From positions 1 through 64,000 of the forward strand of contig JAHJAA010000045.1 of the NCBI GenBank assembly GCA_018814305.1: 64,000 bases of DNA, read 5' to 3'. Made by a program: the position numbers and the translations under genes. Positions 25,751-34,984 of this stretch are shown here, one piece after another. The notes beneath the pieces are model-generated. The model was not told the origin of the DNA, did not search any database, and was given only the letters and a program-made list of their open reading frames with translations. The DNA comes from Pseudomonadota bacterium. Lineage in GTDB: Bacteria > Desulfobacterota > Desulfobulbia > Desulfobulbales > JAGXFP01. Within the stretch, counting starts at the first letter, position 1. The number at the start of each line of letters is the position of its first letter.

Positions 25751-27079
25751 TTATTCTTCCAGTCGTGGTGACCATTGGGGGAATGATTCCTGCCCATCCC
25801 AGTCAAACAAAATCCGGAAGCCTTCACCATTTCTGAAAATTGCACAGATCTGTTGATCATCTTTACGTTTTCGGGAGAATACAATTTGGCGACCATCAGG
25901 GGACCAGGAAGGAGACTCATGATCCCCCCAAAACTTGGTTAAACGGGTGGGACGTCCACCTTCCGGACTGATAACATAGATATGATACATGTTTTCATAA
26001 TTGCCTGAATAAGCGATGAGATCCCCCTGCGGAGACCAGGATGGGGTGCTGTTGTAATTACCCAGATAGGTAATCCGGCGAACCGTCTTGTTTTTAAGTT
26101 CCATGATATAGATCTGGGGTGTTCCACTTCGATCGGAAACAAAGGCGAGACGACTCCCATCCGGGGACCAGGAAGGCGAGACATTGAGTCCTTCCTTATT
26201 GGTTAACCGATCAATAATATCACCCTTGGTATTGATAAGATAGAGATCAGGATTGCCATCGGGACTCAAGGTTACTGCAAGAGTTTTCCCGTCCGGAGAC
26301 CAGTCGGGAGCCATATTAAGCCCCTGACGCCGCGAAATCGCAGTGGTTGTTTTGCCCTGGGTCAAGTCTGTGACATAGAGATTGGGATTCCCCCGATGAT
26401 AAGAGGTATAGGAAAGCAAACGACCGTCAGGGGAGAAGCGGGGAGATACGGCCAATTTTTTATGGTTCGTGACCTGACGGAGTTCATCTCCGAAAATGTC
26501 GGTGAGATAAATTTCCTTCAGACCACTCTTATCTGAAACAAAGGCTATCCTGGTCCGGCTTATCCCGGGTTCCCCGGTGATAGTATTAATGACCTCATCA
26601 CAATATTTGAGAATCATCTCTCGCTGTTTTTCCACTCGACCACGATAGCGCCGGCCAAGGATCATACCTCCCGAACTGTTATCAACCAACCGGCATTCGA
26701 CCGTCATTTCATCTCCTTCCACCTTGAAATTGCCAAGTACGGTGAAGTCGAGATCCAATTCACGCCAGTCATTTTTTTGGCCCCCTCCGTAAGTCTCGGG
26801 TGAGATAACCGTAATGAATCCATGGAACACCAAACTCTTGGTGAGGGTAGCCGCCATTTCCTTCCCAATGATGGTCATTTCATCGGGATTATCCTTATCA
26901 ACAAAATAAGGAACTGCCATGGGGACCTTCCGGAGTTCAGCGGAGGTAATATCAATAACAATTCGGGCTGCGACCAAAGAAGGAAAGCAGAACAGAATCA
27001 CCAAACCAAGGGGAAGGGCAACAACAAAACGGCGGATCTGTCTGGGAAGTAAAACGAGTTTATTTTTCATAGAATACAT
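25751..27079 (-). CDS. tolB: Tol-Pal system beta-propeller protein TolB
   Basis: Periplasmic protein of the Tol envelope complex. The N-terminus has a signal peptide (hydrophobic core VVALPLGLVILFCFPSLVAA). TolB N-domain residues (about 40-180) are followed by WD40-like/PD40 repeats, visible as repeated FSPDGRLLSYTS, WSPDGKTLAVTLSPDGNPDLYLI, WSPDGSRLAFVSDRSGTPQIYIM and WSPQGDLIAYSG. It normally binds Pal and TolA. It is 442 residues with the start at 27079 (or 27070). No Pal partner is encoded here. Confidence 0.93.
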   Translation of the reverse strand: MYSMKNKLVLLPRQIRRFVVALPLGLVILFCFPSLVAARIVIDITSAELRKVPMAVPYFVDKDNPDEMTIIGKEMAATLTKSLVFHGFITVISPETYGGGQKNDWRELDLDFTVLGNFKVEGDEMTVECRLVDNSSGGMILGRRYRGRVEKQREMILKYCDEVINTITGEPGISRTRIAFVSDKSGLKEIYLTDIFGDELRQVTNHKKLAVSPRFSPDGRLLSYTSYHRGNPNLYVTDLTQGKTTTAISRRQGLNMAPDWSPDGKTLAVTLSPDGNPDLYLINTKGDIIDRLTNKEGLNVSPSWSPDGSRLAFVSDRSGTPQIYIMELKNKTVRRITYLGNYNSTPSWSPQGDLIAYSGNYENMYHIYVISPEGGRPTRLTKFWGDHESPSWSPDGRQIVFSRKRKDDQQICAIFRNGEGFRILFDWDGQESFPQWSPRLEE

Positions 27080-27082
27080 ATC

Positions 27083-27949
27083 TTACATTAAGCCTCCGGG
27101 GAAGAATGTCACGACAATTTCCTCCTTTTGGGCCTTCAAGTCAACAGGGAAGGGGGGAAGGGGGGAGGATTTCTCCATGGCCTTGGTTACATGTTTATTG
27201 AACCGAGCATCTTTTGATTTTTTTTCGAAATGACTTGAAATAACAGTTCCATTACGTTGAACTTCCAACACAATCACCGCTTCGAGCGTTTCATCCCACT
27301 TGTGCAACTCCGGCAGTTCCCAGTTTTTTTGGATGTGCTCAATCAACCTGGCTTTATACCGCTCAATTGCCTCCAGCAGGGCAGGATCGAGTCCGTTGAT
27401 CGAAGCTGGAAGTGGGGTGCCATTAATTGGAGTTGATTCTCCGGGCTTCACAATCTGCTCGGCCCGATTCGTCGTTCGGTAAAGGTCGGCGAGCTTGGAA
27501 ATCGCCTCTTTAGCCTTGGCCCTGGCCTCCTCTTCCGCCTGTTGACTTTTGACCTCCATTTCAACCTGCTCGAGCCGACGAGCCAAAGTGCGAGACTTTC
27601 TGGCCTTGTCTTCTTTTTGCTCCTGCTCCTTAGCCAATCTTTTTTTCAATGGGGCAAGCGATACGGCTTTTGGTGCTTGAACCTCAACTGGTTGCTGTAT
27701 CTTGACCGGTTGCGACTGAACCTCCACCGGGGGCGCTTGAATCTCCACAGAGGGCGGCACAACTGGAGCCGTTTTTGCCGGAGGAGGTGAGGGTATCGGT
27801 TGCGGTGGGGTGTACAACCGAACCTGATAGACTTCCGGAATATGTCGATGGGTTTTCAGCAGGAGAGGGGCGACCAAGGCAAACAGGACCACCCCAAGAT
27901 GGATACCTACAGCCAAAATCAATGAAGGGGTGTGATAACTGTTATTCAT
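27083..27949 (-). CDS. tolA: TolA/TonB-type energy transducer
   Basis: A 288-residue inner-membrane protein spanning the periplasm. One transmembrane helix at the N-terminus (LILAVGIHLGVVLFALVAPLL) precedes a proline-rich stretch (PPQPIPSPPPAKTAPVVPP), a Lys/Glu-rich helical region (KEQEQKEDKARK), and a TonB/TolA-like C-terminal domain (IEHIQKNWELPELHKWDETLEAV, FEKKSKDARFNKHV). ATG 27949 is preferred, with GAGGGGG ahead; ATG 28039, overlapping the tolR stop as ATGA, would add 30 residues. Position between tolR and tolB supports TolA over TonB. Confidence 0.85.
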   Translation of the reverse strand: MNNSYHTPSLILAVGIHLGVVLFALVAPLLLKTHRHIPEVYQVRLYTPPQPIPSPPPAKTAPVVPPSVEIQAPPVEVQSQPVKIQQPVEVQAPKAVSLAPLKKRLAKEQEQKEDKARKSRTLARRLEQVEMEVKSQQAEEEARAKAKEAISKLADLYRTTNRAEQIVKPGESTPINGTPLPASINGLDPALLEAIERYKARLIEHIQKNWELPELHKWDETLEAVIVLEVQRNGTVISSHFEKKSKDARFNKHVTKAMEKSSPLPPFPVDLKAQKEEIVVTFFPGGLM

Positions 27950-28035
27950 TGCTGCCCCCTCAAAGCTGGTTAGGCAGGTGGATCGAAAAAAGAATGAGTT
28001 AAAATATACCTTTAAATTTCGGAACAGCCTTCGCT

Positions 28036-28461
28036 TCATTGTCCGGCTTTATCGTAAAGAGGCTGGGTCATCATTCCCAAATTGTCAAAACCTGCTTTTT
28101 TTATGATATCCATTACTTGTACGACCTGACCATACGCTACATTCTTGTCAGCATTCAAAAAAATCGGACTTTCGGGGTTCTGCCGGGCCAACTCGGTTAA
28201 TTTCTGTTCAAGACCCTTAAACTTATATTTAATACGGTCCATGGTCAATTCACCCTTGTCATTTACGGTGATGATAACCGGAGTCGTCTTCTGTGGAAGT
28301 GGTTTAGACGTCACTTCAGGGAGGGCGACGTCTATTCCTTGACTCATCATCGGCGCGGTAATCATGAAGATGATCAACAGGACGAGCATGACATCAACCA
28401 AAGGCGTGACGTTAATCTCGGCCACCAGATTACGATGCCCTTTATGAGGTGAAAAACCCAT
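28036..28461 (-). CDS. tolR: TolR/ExbD biopolymer transport protein
   Basis: A 141-residue protein with a single N-terminal membrane helix carrying the essential proton-path Asp in NVTPLVDVMLVLLIIFMIT, then a periplasmic domain. It forms the proton motor with TolQ that energises TolA. AAGGAAG precedes the ATG. The gene overlaps the alternative tolA start. Confidence 0.92.
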   Translation of the reverse strand: MGFSPHKGHRNLVAEINVTPLVDVMLVLLIIFMITAPMMSQGIDVALPEVTSKPLPQKTTPVIITVNDKGELTMDRIKYKFKGLEQKLTELARQNPESPIFLNADKNVAYGQVVQVMDIIKKAGFDNLGMMTQPLYDKAGQ

Positions 28462-28497
28462 CTATCTTCCTTCCCGGCAGTAATTGAGAGCCATAAT

Positions 28498-29193
28498 TTA
28501 TTTTTTCGAAATACAATCGCGTTCGATCAGGTTCAACAGGTCCGAGGAAAAGGATTGCATCCGTTCCTCCAAGGCAGTGAGTTGATTGGCATAAAAATTA
28601 TAAAAAACAACCGCCGGAATCGCCACGGCAAGACCGGCAGCCGTAGCCACCAGAGCTTCGGAGATCCCCGGCGCAACAACCGCCAGGGAGGCGGAACCCA
28701 TTTTCCCGATCTCCTGAAATGAGGTCATAATCCCCCAGACGGTTCCAAACAGGCCGATAAATGGGGTGGCACTGCCAGTTGTGGCCAAAAAGGGCAGCAG
28801 TTTCCCGAGCCTGGCCGTTTCCATGGCCTCTGCCTTATCGATACTCCGCTTGATATTTTCGATCCCGGCAAACCGCATCTCCAGGGAATCTCCATCCGTT
28901 CCAGTGGGTTTGCTCTTGGTGATCTTCTGGAGCTCAAGGTACCCGAGACGAAATATCGTTGCCTCGGGGCAGATAAAATCATTGCTGGTGGCCTGGTTGA
29001 CTTCGGCAAGATTTTTGCTGCCCCAAAAAGTTTTGAGGAACTTGCCCGAGTCCAAGCGAACCTTTCGGTAGAGCATAAATTTATTGAAAATGATATACCA
29101 GGACCCAAATGAAAAAAAGAGCAGCAGAAGCATGACGAATTTCACCATGATTCCAGCATGATAGAACATGGCAAAAAGGTTTAACTGTTCCAA
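28498..29193 (-). CDS. tolQ: TolQ/ExbB proton channel protein
   Basis: A 231-residue TolQ/MotA/ExbB family membrane protein. It has a first helix (VMLLLLFFSFGSWYIIFNKF), a cytoplasmic loop, and the conserved paired helices (LATTGSATPFIGLFGTVWGIM; ISEALVATAAGLAVAIPAVV). The start is TTG (29193), with the good Shine-Dalgarno GAGGAA 8 bp away. It is the first gene of tolQRA-tolB-cpoB; 287 bp separate it from the divergent hom gene. Confidence 0.92.
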   Translation of the reverse strand: MEQLNLFAMFYHAGIMVKFVMLLLLFFSFGSWYIIFNKFMLYRKVRLDSGKFLKTFWGSKNLAEVNQATSNDFICPEATIFRLGYLELQKITKSKPTGTDGDSLEMRFAGIENIKRSIDKAEAMETARLGKLLPFLATTGSATPFIGLFGTVWGIMTSFQEIGKMGSASLAVVAPGISEALVATAAGLAVAIPAVVFYNFYANQLTALEERMQSFSSDLLNLIERDCISKK

Positions 29194-29480
29194 AAGCTTG
29201 TTCCTCGATTATGGCTGTTGCGGGTGAGTTAAAATTATCCGGTAGAATCCCAGGCCTCTGGGGATGGGGTGATGAATTCGCCCAAGGGTGAGGAGGCAAA
29301 GCCCATCTCTTGCCTTCGCTGAATTTGGTTACGATATCTTTAATTTTTTTTATCGCTGATGTCAATGAGCCATCCCTGCTGAAGTTGACATCTTTTCCCA
29401 ATGAAGGTATTTATTGTCGACTCTTGTCTCTGTGATTTTCAGGGTTTTTCCCCTTGATAAAAAGATTATGAAGGATTGAT

Positions 29481-30800
29481 ATGAGAACTATTAATGTAGG
29501 CCTGATCGGATTTGGGACTGTGGGCAGTGGCACCGCCGAAGTTTTGCTCCAACAGGCAGCCCGCCTGGAGCGTCGAACCGGATTTCAGCTTCGGTTGAAA
29601 AGCGTTGCCGATATATATGTTGACCGACTCCCCGACCACTTCAAGGACACTCGCCTGGTCAAAGATGCCAAGCAGATCTTTACCGATCCAGAAATCGACA
29701 TCGTAGTGGAACTGATCGGTGGCATTGAACCAGCCCGAACCTTTATCCTGGAAGCCATCAAGCATGGCAAACACGTGGTTACTGCCAACAAGGCGCTAAT
29801 CTCCCAGTATGGCATGGAGATCTTCCAGGCGGCGGCGGCAAAAAATGTGGAAGTTGGTTTTGAGGCCAGTGTCGGTGGGGGAATACCGGTTATTAAATCT
29901 CTCAAGGAAGGTCTGGCCGCCAATCGGATATTATCGATCATGGGTATCATGAACGGAACTGCCAATTACATCCTGAACAAAATGACCGACGAGGGAGTTC
30001 CGTTCCAGGAGGTCCTCAAAGAGGCCCAGGCCAAAGGCTTTGCCGAGGCCGACCCGACCTATGACGTGGAAGGCATCGACACCGCCCACAAACTCGTCAT
30101 CCTGATGACCATGGCCTACGGCATGGAGATAAAACTCAGTGATATCACCATCGAAGGGATCAGCAATATCGATCCCATTGATATTGATTTTGCCAGGGAT
30201 TTTGGTTTCAGAATAAAACTGCTGGCGATCAGCAATAATCATGGTGATCACGTTGAGGCCCGAGTTCATCCCACCATGGTCCCGGAACACCATATGCTCG
30301 CCAATATCGGAGGGGCGTATAACGGCATCCACTTCCAGGGTGACATGGTCGGTAATGTTCTTCTGTACGGCTTGGGGGCCGGCAAGATGCCCACCGGCAG
30401 CGCCGTGGTCGCCGACGTGGTGGATATCTCCCGAAATATTGTCAATAATGCTGTGAACCGGGTTCCCAGCCTTTCCTATCTTCCGGATCAAATAAAACCT
30501 GGTCGGATAACCCCCATGGAGGACCTGCGCTGTCCGTTTTATTTTCGGATATCCGCCCTGGATAAACCAGGAGTTCTGTCGACCCTGGCCGGGATTCTCG
30601 GCAATAACGGAATCTGTATTAAATCGGTCATTCAAAAGGGGCGCCAGAAGGGGGGGGTCGTGCCTGTGGTGATCAGAACCTATGAAGCCTCAGAATCATC
30701 CGTACAAAAGGCCCTGGCCGAGATCGACAGCCTCGATATCTGCCCCGAAAAAACCGTTAAAATTCGTATTCTCCAAGATGAGCAAGACTCTCAAGCATAA
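29481..30800 (+). CDS. hom: Homoserine dehydrogenase
   Basis: NAD(P)-dependent enzyme reducing aspartate semialdehyde to homoserine. The N-terminal Rossmann motif is VGLIGFGTVGSGTAEVL; the core has GIMNGTANYILNKMTDEG and AKGFAEADPTYDVEGIDTAHK; a C-terminal ACT domain (ISALDKPGVLSTLAGILGNNGI) provides feedback control, probably by threonine. 439 residues, typical of stand-alone Hom. Its last 23 bp overlap the start of the next gene, so translation is probably coupled. Confidence 0.95.
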   Translation: MRTINVGLIGFGTVGSGTAEVLLQQAARLERRTGFQLRLKSVADIYVDRLPDHFKDTRLVKDAKQIFTDPEIDIVVELIGGIEPARTFILEAIKHGKHVVTANKALISQYGMEIFQAAAAKNVEVGFEASVGGGIPVIKSLKEGLAANRILSIMGIMNGTANYILNKMTDEGVPFQEVLKEAQAKGFAEADPTYDVEGIDTAHKLVILMTMAYGMEIKLSDITIEGISNIDPIDIDFARDFGFRIKLLAISNNHGDHVEARVHPTMVPEHHMLANIGGAYNGIHFQGDMVGNVLLYGLGAGKMPTGSAVVADVVDISRNIVNNAVNRVPSLSYLPDQIKPGRITPMEDLRCPFYFRISALDKPGVLSTLAGILGNNGICIKSVIQKGRQKGGVVPVVIRTYEASESSVQKALAEIDSLDICPEKTVKIRILQDEQDSQA

Positions 30801-31995
30801 AACAATCATCCTGATCGGTGACGGCATGGGCGATCTCCCCATCGCCGAACTGGGAGGAAAAACGCCCCTGGAAGCTGCCGCTATCCCCGCCATGGACCTG
30901 CTGGCCCAAGGAGGGGAATTGGCCCTCATGCAAAGCGTCCCCGAGGGACTTCCCCCGGGGAGCGATGTGGCCAATCTTTCCCTGCTTGGATATCGACCGG
31001 AAAAGATCTATTCCGGTCGGGCTCCCCTTGAGGCGGCCAGCATGGGGGTGGCGCTTGGCGAGAGAGACATCGCCTTCCGCTGCAACCTGGTGACCCTTGA
31101 AGAGGGAGCGAATGGCAGGATCAAGATGGTTGATTACAGTGCCGGCCATATCACCACTGAAGAGGCCGGGATTTTGATCAACGACTTGGGGAGTGAATTC
31201 AACTCTGAAAAAATCCATTTCTATCCCGGGGTCAGTTATCGCCATCTGCTGGTGATTGAAGACGGCCCCCGTGATTTGGCGACCGAACCACCCCATGATC
31301 ACACCGGCAGGGATGTCAGCCGATTCTGGGCCGGTTATCAGTCTGGATTCCTAAAAAATCTGATGGAAGAATCACGGAGGATTTTAGCCAATCATCCGAT
31401 TAATGACGCGAGAAAAAATGCCGGTCTCCTCCCAGCCAATGCCATTTGGCTCTGGGGACAGGGCCAGGCCCCGGCCATGCCTTCATTGATTTCCCAGTAC
31501 AGCATCAACGGCTCACTGATTTCTGCGGTGGACCTCCTCAAGGGAATCGGGGTCTATGCCGGCCTGAAAGTGATCAATGTTCCCGGAGCCACCGGATATC
31601 TGGATACCAATTATGCCGGTAAGGTTGAGGCGGCTCTTGACGCAATTATTGATGATGATCTGGTGATCATCCATGTGGAAGCCCCCGACGAGGCAGGACA
31701 TCAAGGCTTGCTCAAGGAGAAAATCAGAGCCATTGAAGACTTTGATCGTCTGGTTGTAAAACCGATTCATGATGGGCTTCTTGCCCTTAGCCAGGACTTC
31801 CAACTGGTGGTTGCAATGGATCACTTTACTCCGCTGGCGACCCGCACCCATGACAGTCGGCCCGTGCCGATTATTCTTTTCGATGGGCAAAAAAAATTCG
31901 CCCCATCCCAGCGATCTTTCTCAGAAGCAAACGCCATCACCACTGGAATCTATTACTCTAATGGTGCCGAATACTTTCGCCGCCTGATCGACTGA
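30778..31995 (+). CDS. Cofactor-independent PGM-like homoserine kinase
   Basis: A 405-residue alkaline-phosphatase-superfamily protein of the cofactor-independent phosphoglycerate mutase (ApgM) type: ILIGDGMGDLPIAELGGKTPLEAA at the N-terminus, DVANLSLLGYRPEKIYSGRAPLEAA, and the metal-binding HVEAPDEAGHQG and MDHFTPLATRTHDS. Members encoded next to hom are proposed homoserine kinases replacing ThrB. The overlap with hom supports this. It could still be a phosphoglycerate mutase. Confidence 0.8.
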   Translation: MSKTLKHKTIILIGDGMGDLPIAELGGKTPLEAAAIPAMDLLAQGGELALMQSVPEGLPPGSDVANLSLLGYRPEKIYSGRAPLEAASMGVALGERDIAFRCNLVTLEEGANGRIKMVDYSAGHITTEEAGILINDLGSEFNSEKIHFYPGVSYRHLLVIEDGPRDLATEPPHDHTGRDVSRFWAGYQSGFLKNLMEESRRILANHPINDARKNAGLLPANAIWLWGQGQAPAMPSLISQYSINGSLISAVDLLKGIGVYAGLKVINVPGATGYLDTNYAGKVEAALDAIIDDDLVIIHVEAPDEAGHQGLLKEKIRAIEDFDRLVVKPIHDGLLALSQDFQLVVAMDHFTPLATRTHDSRPVPIILFDGQKKFAPSQRSFSEANAITTGIYYSNGAEYFRRLID

Positions 31996-32005
31996 TCGCA
32001 ACTCC

Positions 32006-32455
32006 ATGAACTGCCACCTACCTGCTCCAATCAGATCGGTGCAATACCGAGTCCTTTATGGGGATACTGACTCCGGCGGCGTGGTCTATTATGGAAATTA
32101 CCTCCGTTTTTTTGAGATTGGGCGGACCGAATTTCTCCGTGATTTTGGGGCATCTTACCGAGAACTGGAGGAGCGAGGATATATCATGCCGGTTGTTGAG
32201 TGCTCCAGTCGCTATAAGGCATCTGCTCGATACGATGATCTTCTTACCATTGAAACATCCCTCCTGGAGGTAAAGAAATATTCCTGTCGTTTCAACCATC
32301 GAATTCTCAGGGATAACGACGGGCAGCTCCTGGTCAAGGGCTTCACCATTCATGCCTGTACCGATCTGCACGGCAAACTCAGTCGCTTTCCAGACTATTT
32401 TCAAGCGCGGCTTCTGGCAGTTACCTCAGGATTATCGCCACTCACCCAATCGTAA
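32006..32455 (+). CDS. ybgC: YbgC/FadM-type acyl-CoA thioesterase
   Basis: A 149-residue hotdog-fold thioesterase. The catalytic Asp region is VLYGDTDSGGVVYYGNYLRFFEIGRTEF, close to YbgC, a gene commonly associated with tol-pal. The tol operon is 3 kb away on the other strand. It hydrolyses short- or medium-chain acyl-CoA; no ribosome site is evident. It may be transcribed with hom and the PGM-like gene. Confidence 0.88.
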   Translation: MNCHLPAPIRSVQYRVLYGDTDSGGVVYYGNYLRFFEIGRTEFLRDFGASYRELEERGYIMPVVECSSRYKASARYDDLLTIETSLLEVKKYSCRFNHRILRDNDGQLLVKGFTIHACTDLHGKLSRFPDYFQARLLAVTSGLSPLTQS

Positions 32456-32778
32456 CACCCTGAATCACACACGGCTTTGCCTTCTGGCTTCATTTTTGAG
32501 GGGATAACTCCAGCGAACGGAATTAATCAATCCCCAATGCGGATTTAAACCCATAGGGGGCTATATCTGTTCTTATGGAAATATTCTTTGCAGATATCTC
32601 CATTGGGACAATTACACTCTCACCAAGCGTTTTAATCTTATGACAATGATGCCCCGGTTCAAGAGGGACGATCCTTGTAGTCCCTTGTCCTACATACAAA
32701 TATAGTGAAATGGCGATTGAAAATTGATATTAAGATTTATCAAACTTCAGATCATTAATTCAAAATATGGGAGGGGAG
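32456..32778. other. Intergenic region before the FISUMP lipoprotein
   Basis: About 320 bp. On the minus strand, frame 32523-32729 is open for 68 codons; its only ATG is at 32603 (26 residues, EISAKNISIRTDIAPYGFKS). With no ribosome site and no ATG for most of it, it may be a gene fragment or chance. No terminator recognised. Confidence 0.3.
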
Positions 32779-34062
32779 ATGAACATCAGAAAATATGTCA
32801 GTCTCATATTGCTGGGGCTGGCCATTGTTTTACCTCTATCAGGCTGTGGTGGAGGTGGTGGTGAAACGGATTCGCCTGTTTCTGAAAATTCAACAGGTGG
32901 GCAGAATTCCGGAGGAGGAAGCAACACCTCAAGTATCGTCGGTACATGGGCATGTAATTGTAATTGGTATAATACCGGTGCTGATAATGCGACCGGCAGC
33001 TGTTCGTCACAGCTCACCTTTAATTCCGATAAAACCTATACCGAAGACAATGGCATCTGGCGATACGATATTGGCAATTATACTATGGCCTTCAATGGTT
33101 CTGGAATATGGGCATCGTCCGGCAGCGGCTATCTCTTAACTCAGCATATATTTAATGGTGAAACAGATCTGCAAACATATCCGTTTACCGTTAGTAATAA
33201 TACATTGACGATGAGTATTAACGGGGATGTCGGAAATGGTATTACAAACCATATCAATACAACATGTACTGGGGGAGGTAGCACCTCTCCTGCTAATAAT
33301 AGTATCGGGTCAAGCACAACAACCAACTCGACAACCACCACGACCTCCTCTGCGGCAGGCACAAGCACCACCAACAGTTCCTTTACGACTACCACTGGGT
33401 GGCCAGCATATACAACCACAACAAACAGTTACGTCACGACTACCACTTTAAATAATAGTAATACACCCTCCTCAGGCATATATGGGACTGTCACCTCCAA
33501 AACCGGTCGTGTCTGGATGGACCGTAACCTTGGCGCATCCCGGGTGGCCACAAGCTTGACGGATTCGGCCGCCTATGGCGATCTCTACCAATGGGGCCGG
33601 GGGGCAGATGGTCATCAGAGACGCACAAGTCGGACGACAAGTATTAGGAGCAGCACTAATGATCCTGGCCATGGGGCTTTTATTACGCCACCTGACGCCT
33701 GGATTGACTGGCTGAATCCACCGCACAACGCTCTGTGGAATACAGCTATAGGCAATATCAATAACCCCTGCCCCTCTGGCTTCAGAGTTCCGACTCAGGA
33801 AGAGTGGACTGTCGAAAAACGTTCGTGGAGCAGCTCCGGATCATCAGGCGCATGGGATTCCCCATTAAAGTTAGTTTTGGGAGGTGGCCGCGCCGGCAAG
33901 GATGGTCAGCTCTTTCAGGTCGGTACAGATGGTTTCTACTGGAGTAGTTCGGGATACGCGGACCCCGACATGCATTCATACTCTTGGCGGATGAGAATTA
34001 GCGAATGGGTTATGTTCGAAGCAAGGCAGCACGGTTTCAGCGTCCGTTGCATCCAGGATTGA
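32779..34062 (+). CDS. Lipoprotein with a C-terminal FISUMP domain
   Basis: A 427-residue exported lipoprotein. The signal peptide ends in the lipobox LPLSGC followed by a run of Gly. Then comes a domain (about 55-165) with a few Cys and Trp, a Thr/Ser-rich linker of about 70 residues, and a C-terminal domain of the 'Fibrobacter succinogenes major paralogous domain' type: GRVWMDRNLGASRVATS, YGDLYQWGRGADGH, NPCPSGFRVPTQEEW, FYWSSSG and GFSVRCIQD. Probably a surface-exposed anchor. GGAGGGGAG lies before ATG 32779. AT-rich composition and low-complexity linker make it look unlike its neighbours. Confidence 0.85.
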   Translation: MNIRKYVSLILLGLAIVLPLSGCGGGGGETDSPVSENSTGGQNSGGGSNTSSIVGTWACNCNWYNTGADNATGSCSSQLTFNSDKTYTEDNGIWRYDIGNYTMAFNGSGIWASSGSGYLLTQHIFNGETDLQTYPFTVSNNTLTMSINGDVGNGITNHINTTCTGGGSTSPANNSIGSSTTTNSTTTTTSSAAGTSTTNSSFTTTTGWPAYTTTTNSYVTTTTLNNSNTPSSGIYGTVTSKTGRVWMDRNLGASRVATSLTDSAAYGDLYQWGRGADGHQRRTSRTTSIRSSTNDPGHGAFITPPDAWIDWLNPPHNALWNTAIGNINNPCPSGFRVPTQEEWTVEKRSWSSSGSSGAWDSPLKLVLGGGRAGKDGQLFQVGTDGFYWSSSGYADPDMHSYSWRMRISEWVMFEARQHGFSVRCIQD

Positions 34063-34276
34063 GTATGACCAGAAGAAAAGTCAAAGACAAACCGCAAGGA
34101 TATTTCATGATATCCAAGAGATGGTGAAATAATAGAATGGCGCAGAATGAGAAAATCTCTTCCTTGGAAGCGCAGAACGACAGATAGCTTCTCTGACTGC
34201 TCCTGTATGTGCAGACCACCCAGAGGCTGATATCTGCCAGAAATAAGCCCTATCGTCCATATGGTCATCTTTTAAT

Positions 34277-34320
34277 AGGTGCTAGCTCTTTCTCCTTGGG
34301 GCTGGCACCTTTTTCTTTTT
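34277..34320 (+). terminator. Rho-independent terminator after the lipoprotein
   Basis: AGGTGCTAGC (34277-34286) pairs with GCTGGCACCT (34301-34310, one G-U pair), loop 14 nt, followed by TTTTTCTTTTT. It lies about 215 bp after the lipoprotein stop. Confidence 0.75.
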
Positions 34321-34796
34321 GTATCGATATCATCGTCCTGACCGTCTATTATCAGTTTATGAAAGCATAAACACCCCCCAATTACTCACCACCATTGGCT
34401 TTCCAGCATTTTCTATTGCCCTTGAGGGTTAATGGCAGTTCCGACCAAGAAAACGCCGGTTTTTGCTGAATCAAAATCAAGACAGAAATACAGCGATATT
34501 TTGATGAAACAACGAAAGTGTTTCGCTTGACGTATTGAAAGTACGCACTAATTTAACTATTGATGTGTATGCTATACTATTATTGTGTACAGTGAACACG
34601 GTGGGAGAGGGTGGGGATTTCACACACTGTATTTGGTGTAAATTTGGTGTAAAAAATCGTTTTACGATTACGCGTTAATTTTACTTATTCTATATATTTT
34701 AGAATTATTTTTCAGAACAGTAAGGGCAGGGAAAAGCCCGTGGCAAAAGCCTATTGACATAATTTTTTAAACGAGTAATATGTCCGCTCACTGTGA
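34321..34796. other. AT-rich intergenic region upstream of the initiator tRNA
   Basis: No gene recognised. It contains an 11-bp tandem duplication (ATTTGGTGTAA at 34631-34641 and 34642-34652) and ends in the tRNA promoter. It may be a remnant of inserted DNA but shows no integrase or transposase. Confidence 0.4.
34754..34781 (+). promoter_or_regulatory. Sigma70-type promoter of the initiator tRNA
   Basis: TTGACA (34754-34759) and TAATAT (34776-34781) are 16 bp apart and lie about 16 bp before the tRNA 5' end. Confidence 0.7.
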
Positions 34797-34873
<77 letters not shown>

Positions 34874-34883
34874 AGTATTTCCT

Positions 34884-34915
34884 AGGACTTGGGCCAAAAG
34901 CCCAGGTCCTTTTTT
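34884..34915 (+). terminator. Terminator of the initiator tRNA
   Basis: AGGACTTGGGC (34884-34894) pairs fully with GCCCAGGTCCT (34900-34910, one G-U pair), loop CAAAA, then six T. Confidence 0.9.
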
Positions 34916-34984
34916 ATACCTAAGGTTTGATGTTTTTTCAAAAGGATCAACCTTCAAACAATTTTTAAGCCAGAAGGAGTTGTG

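Noticed and set aside
32523-32729. Minus-strand open frame of 68 codons
   Set aside because: No start codon for most of its length and no ribosome site; kept only as a note in the intergenic entry.
33300-33480. Thr/Ser repeat region as a CRISPR or tandem repeat array
   Set aside because: It is coding low-complexity sequence inside the lipoprotein linker, with no regular repeat unit and spacer.
34321-34796. Possible prophage or integrative-element attachment site next to the initiator tRNA
   Set aside because: The AT-rich DNA lies on the 5' side of the tRNA, there is no integrase, and no 3'-end duplication of the tRNA is visible.
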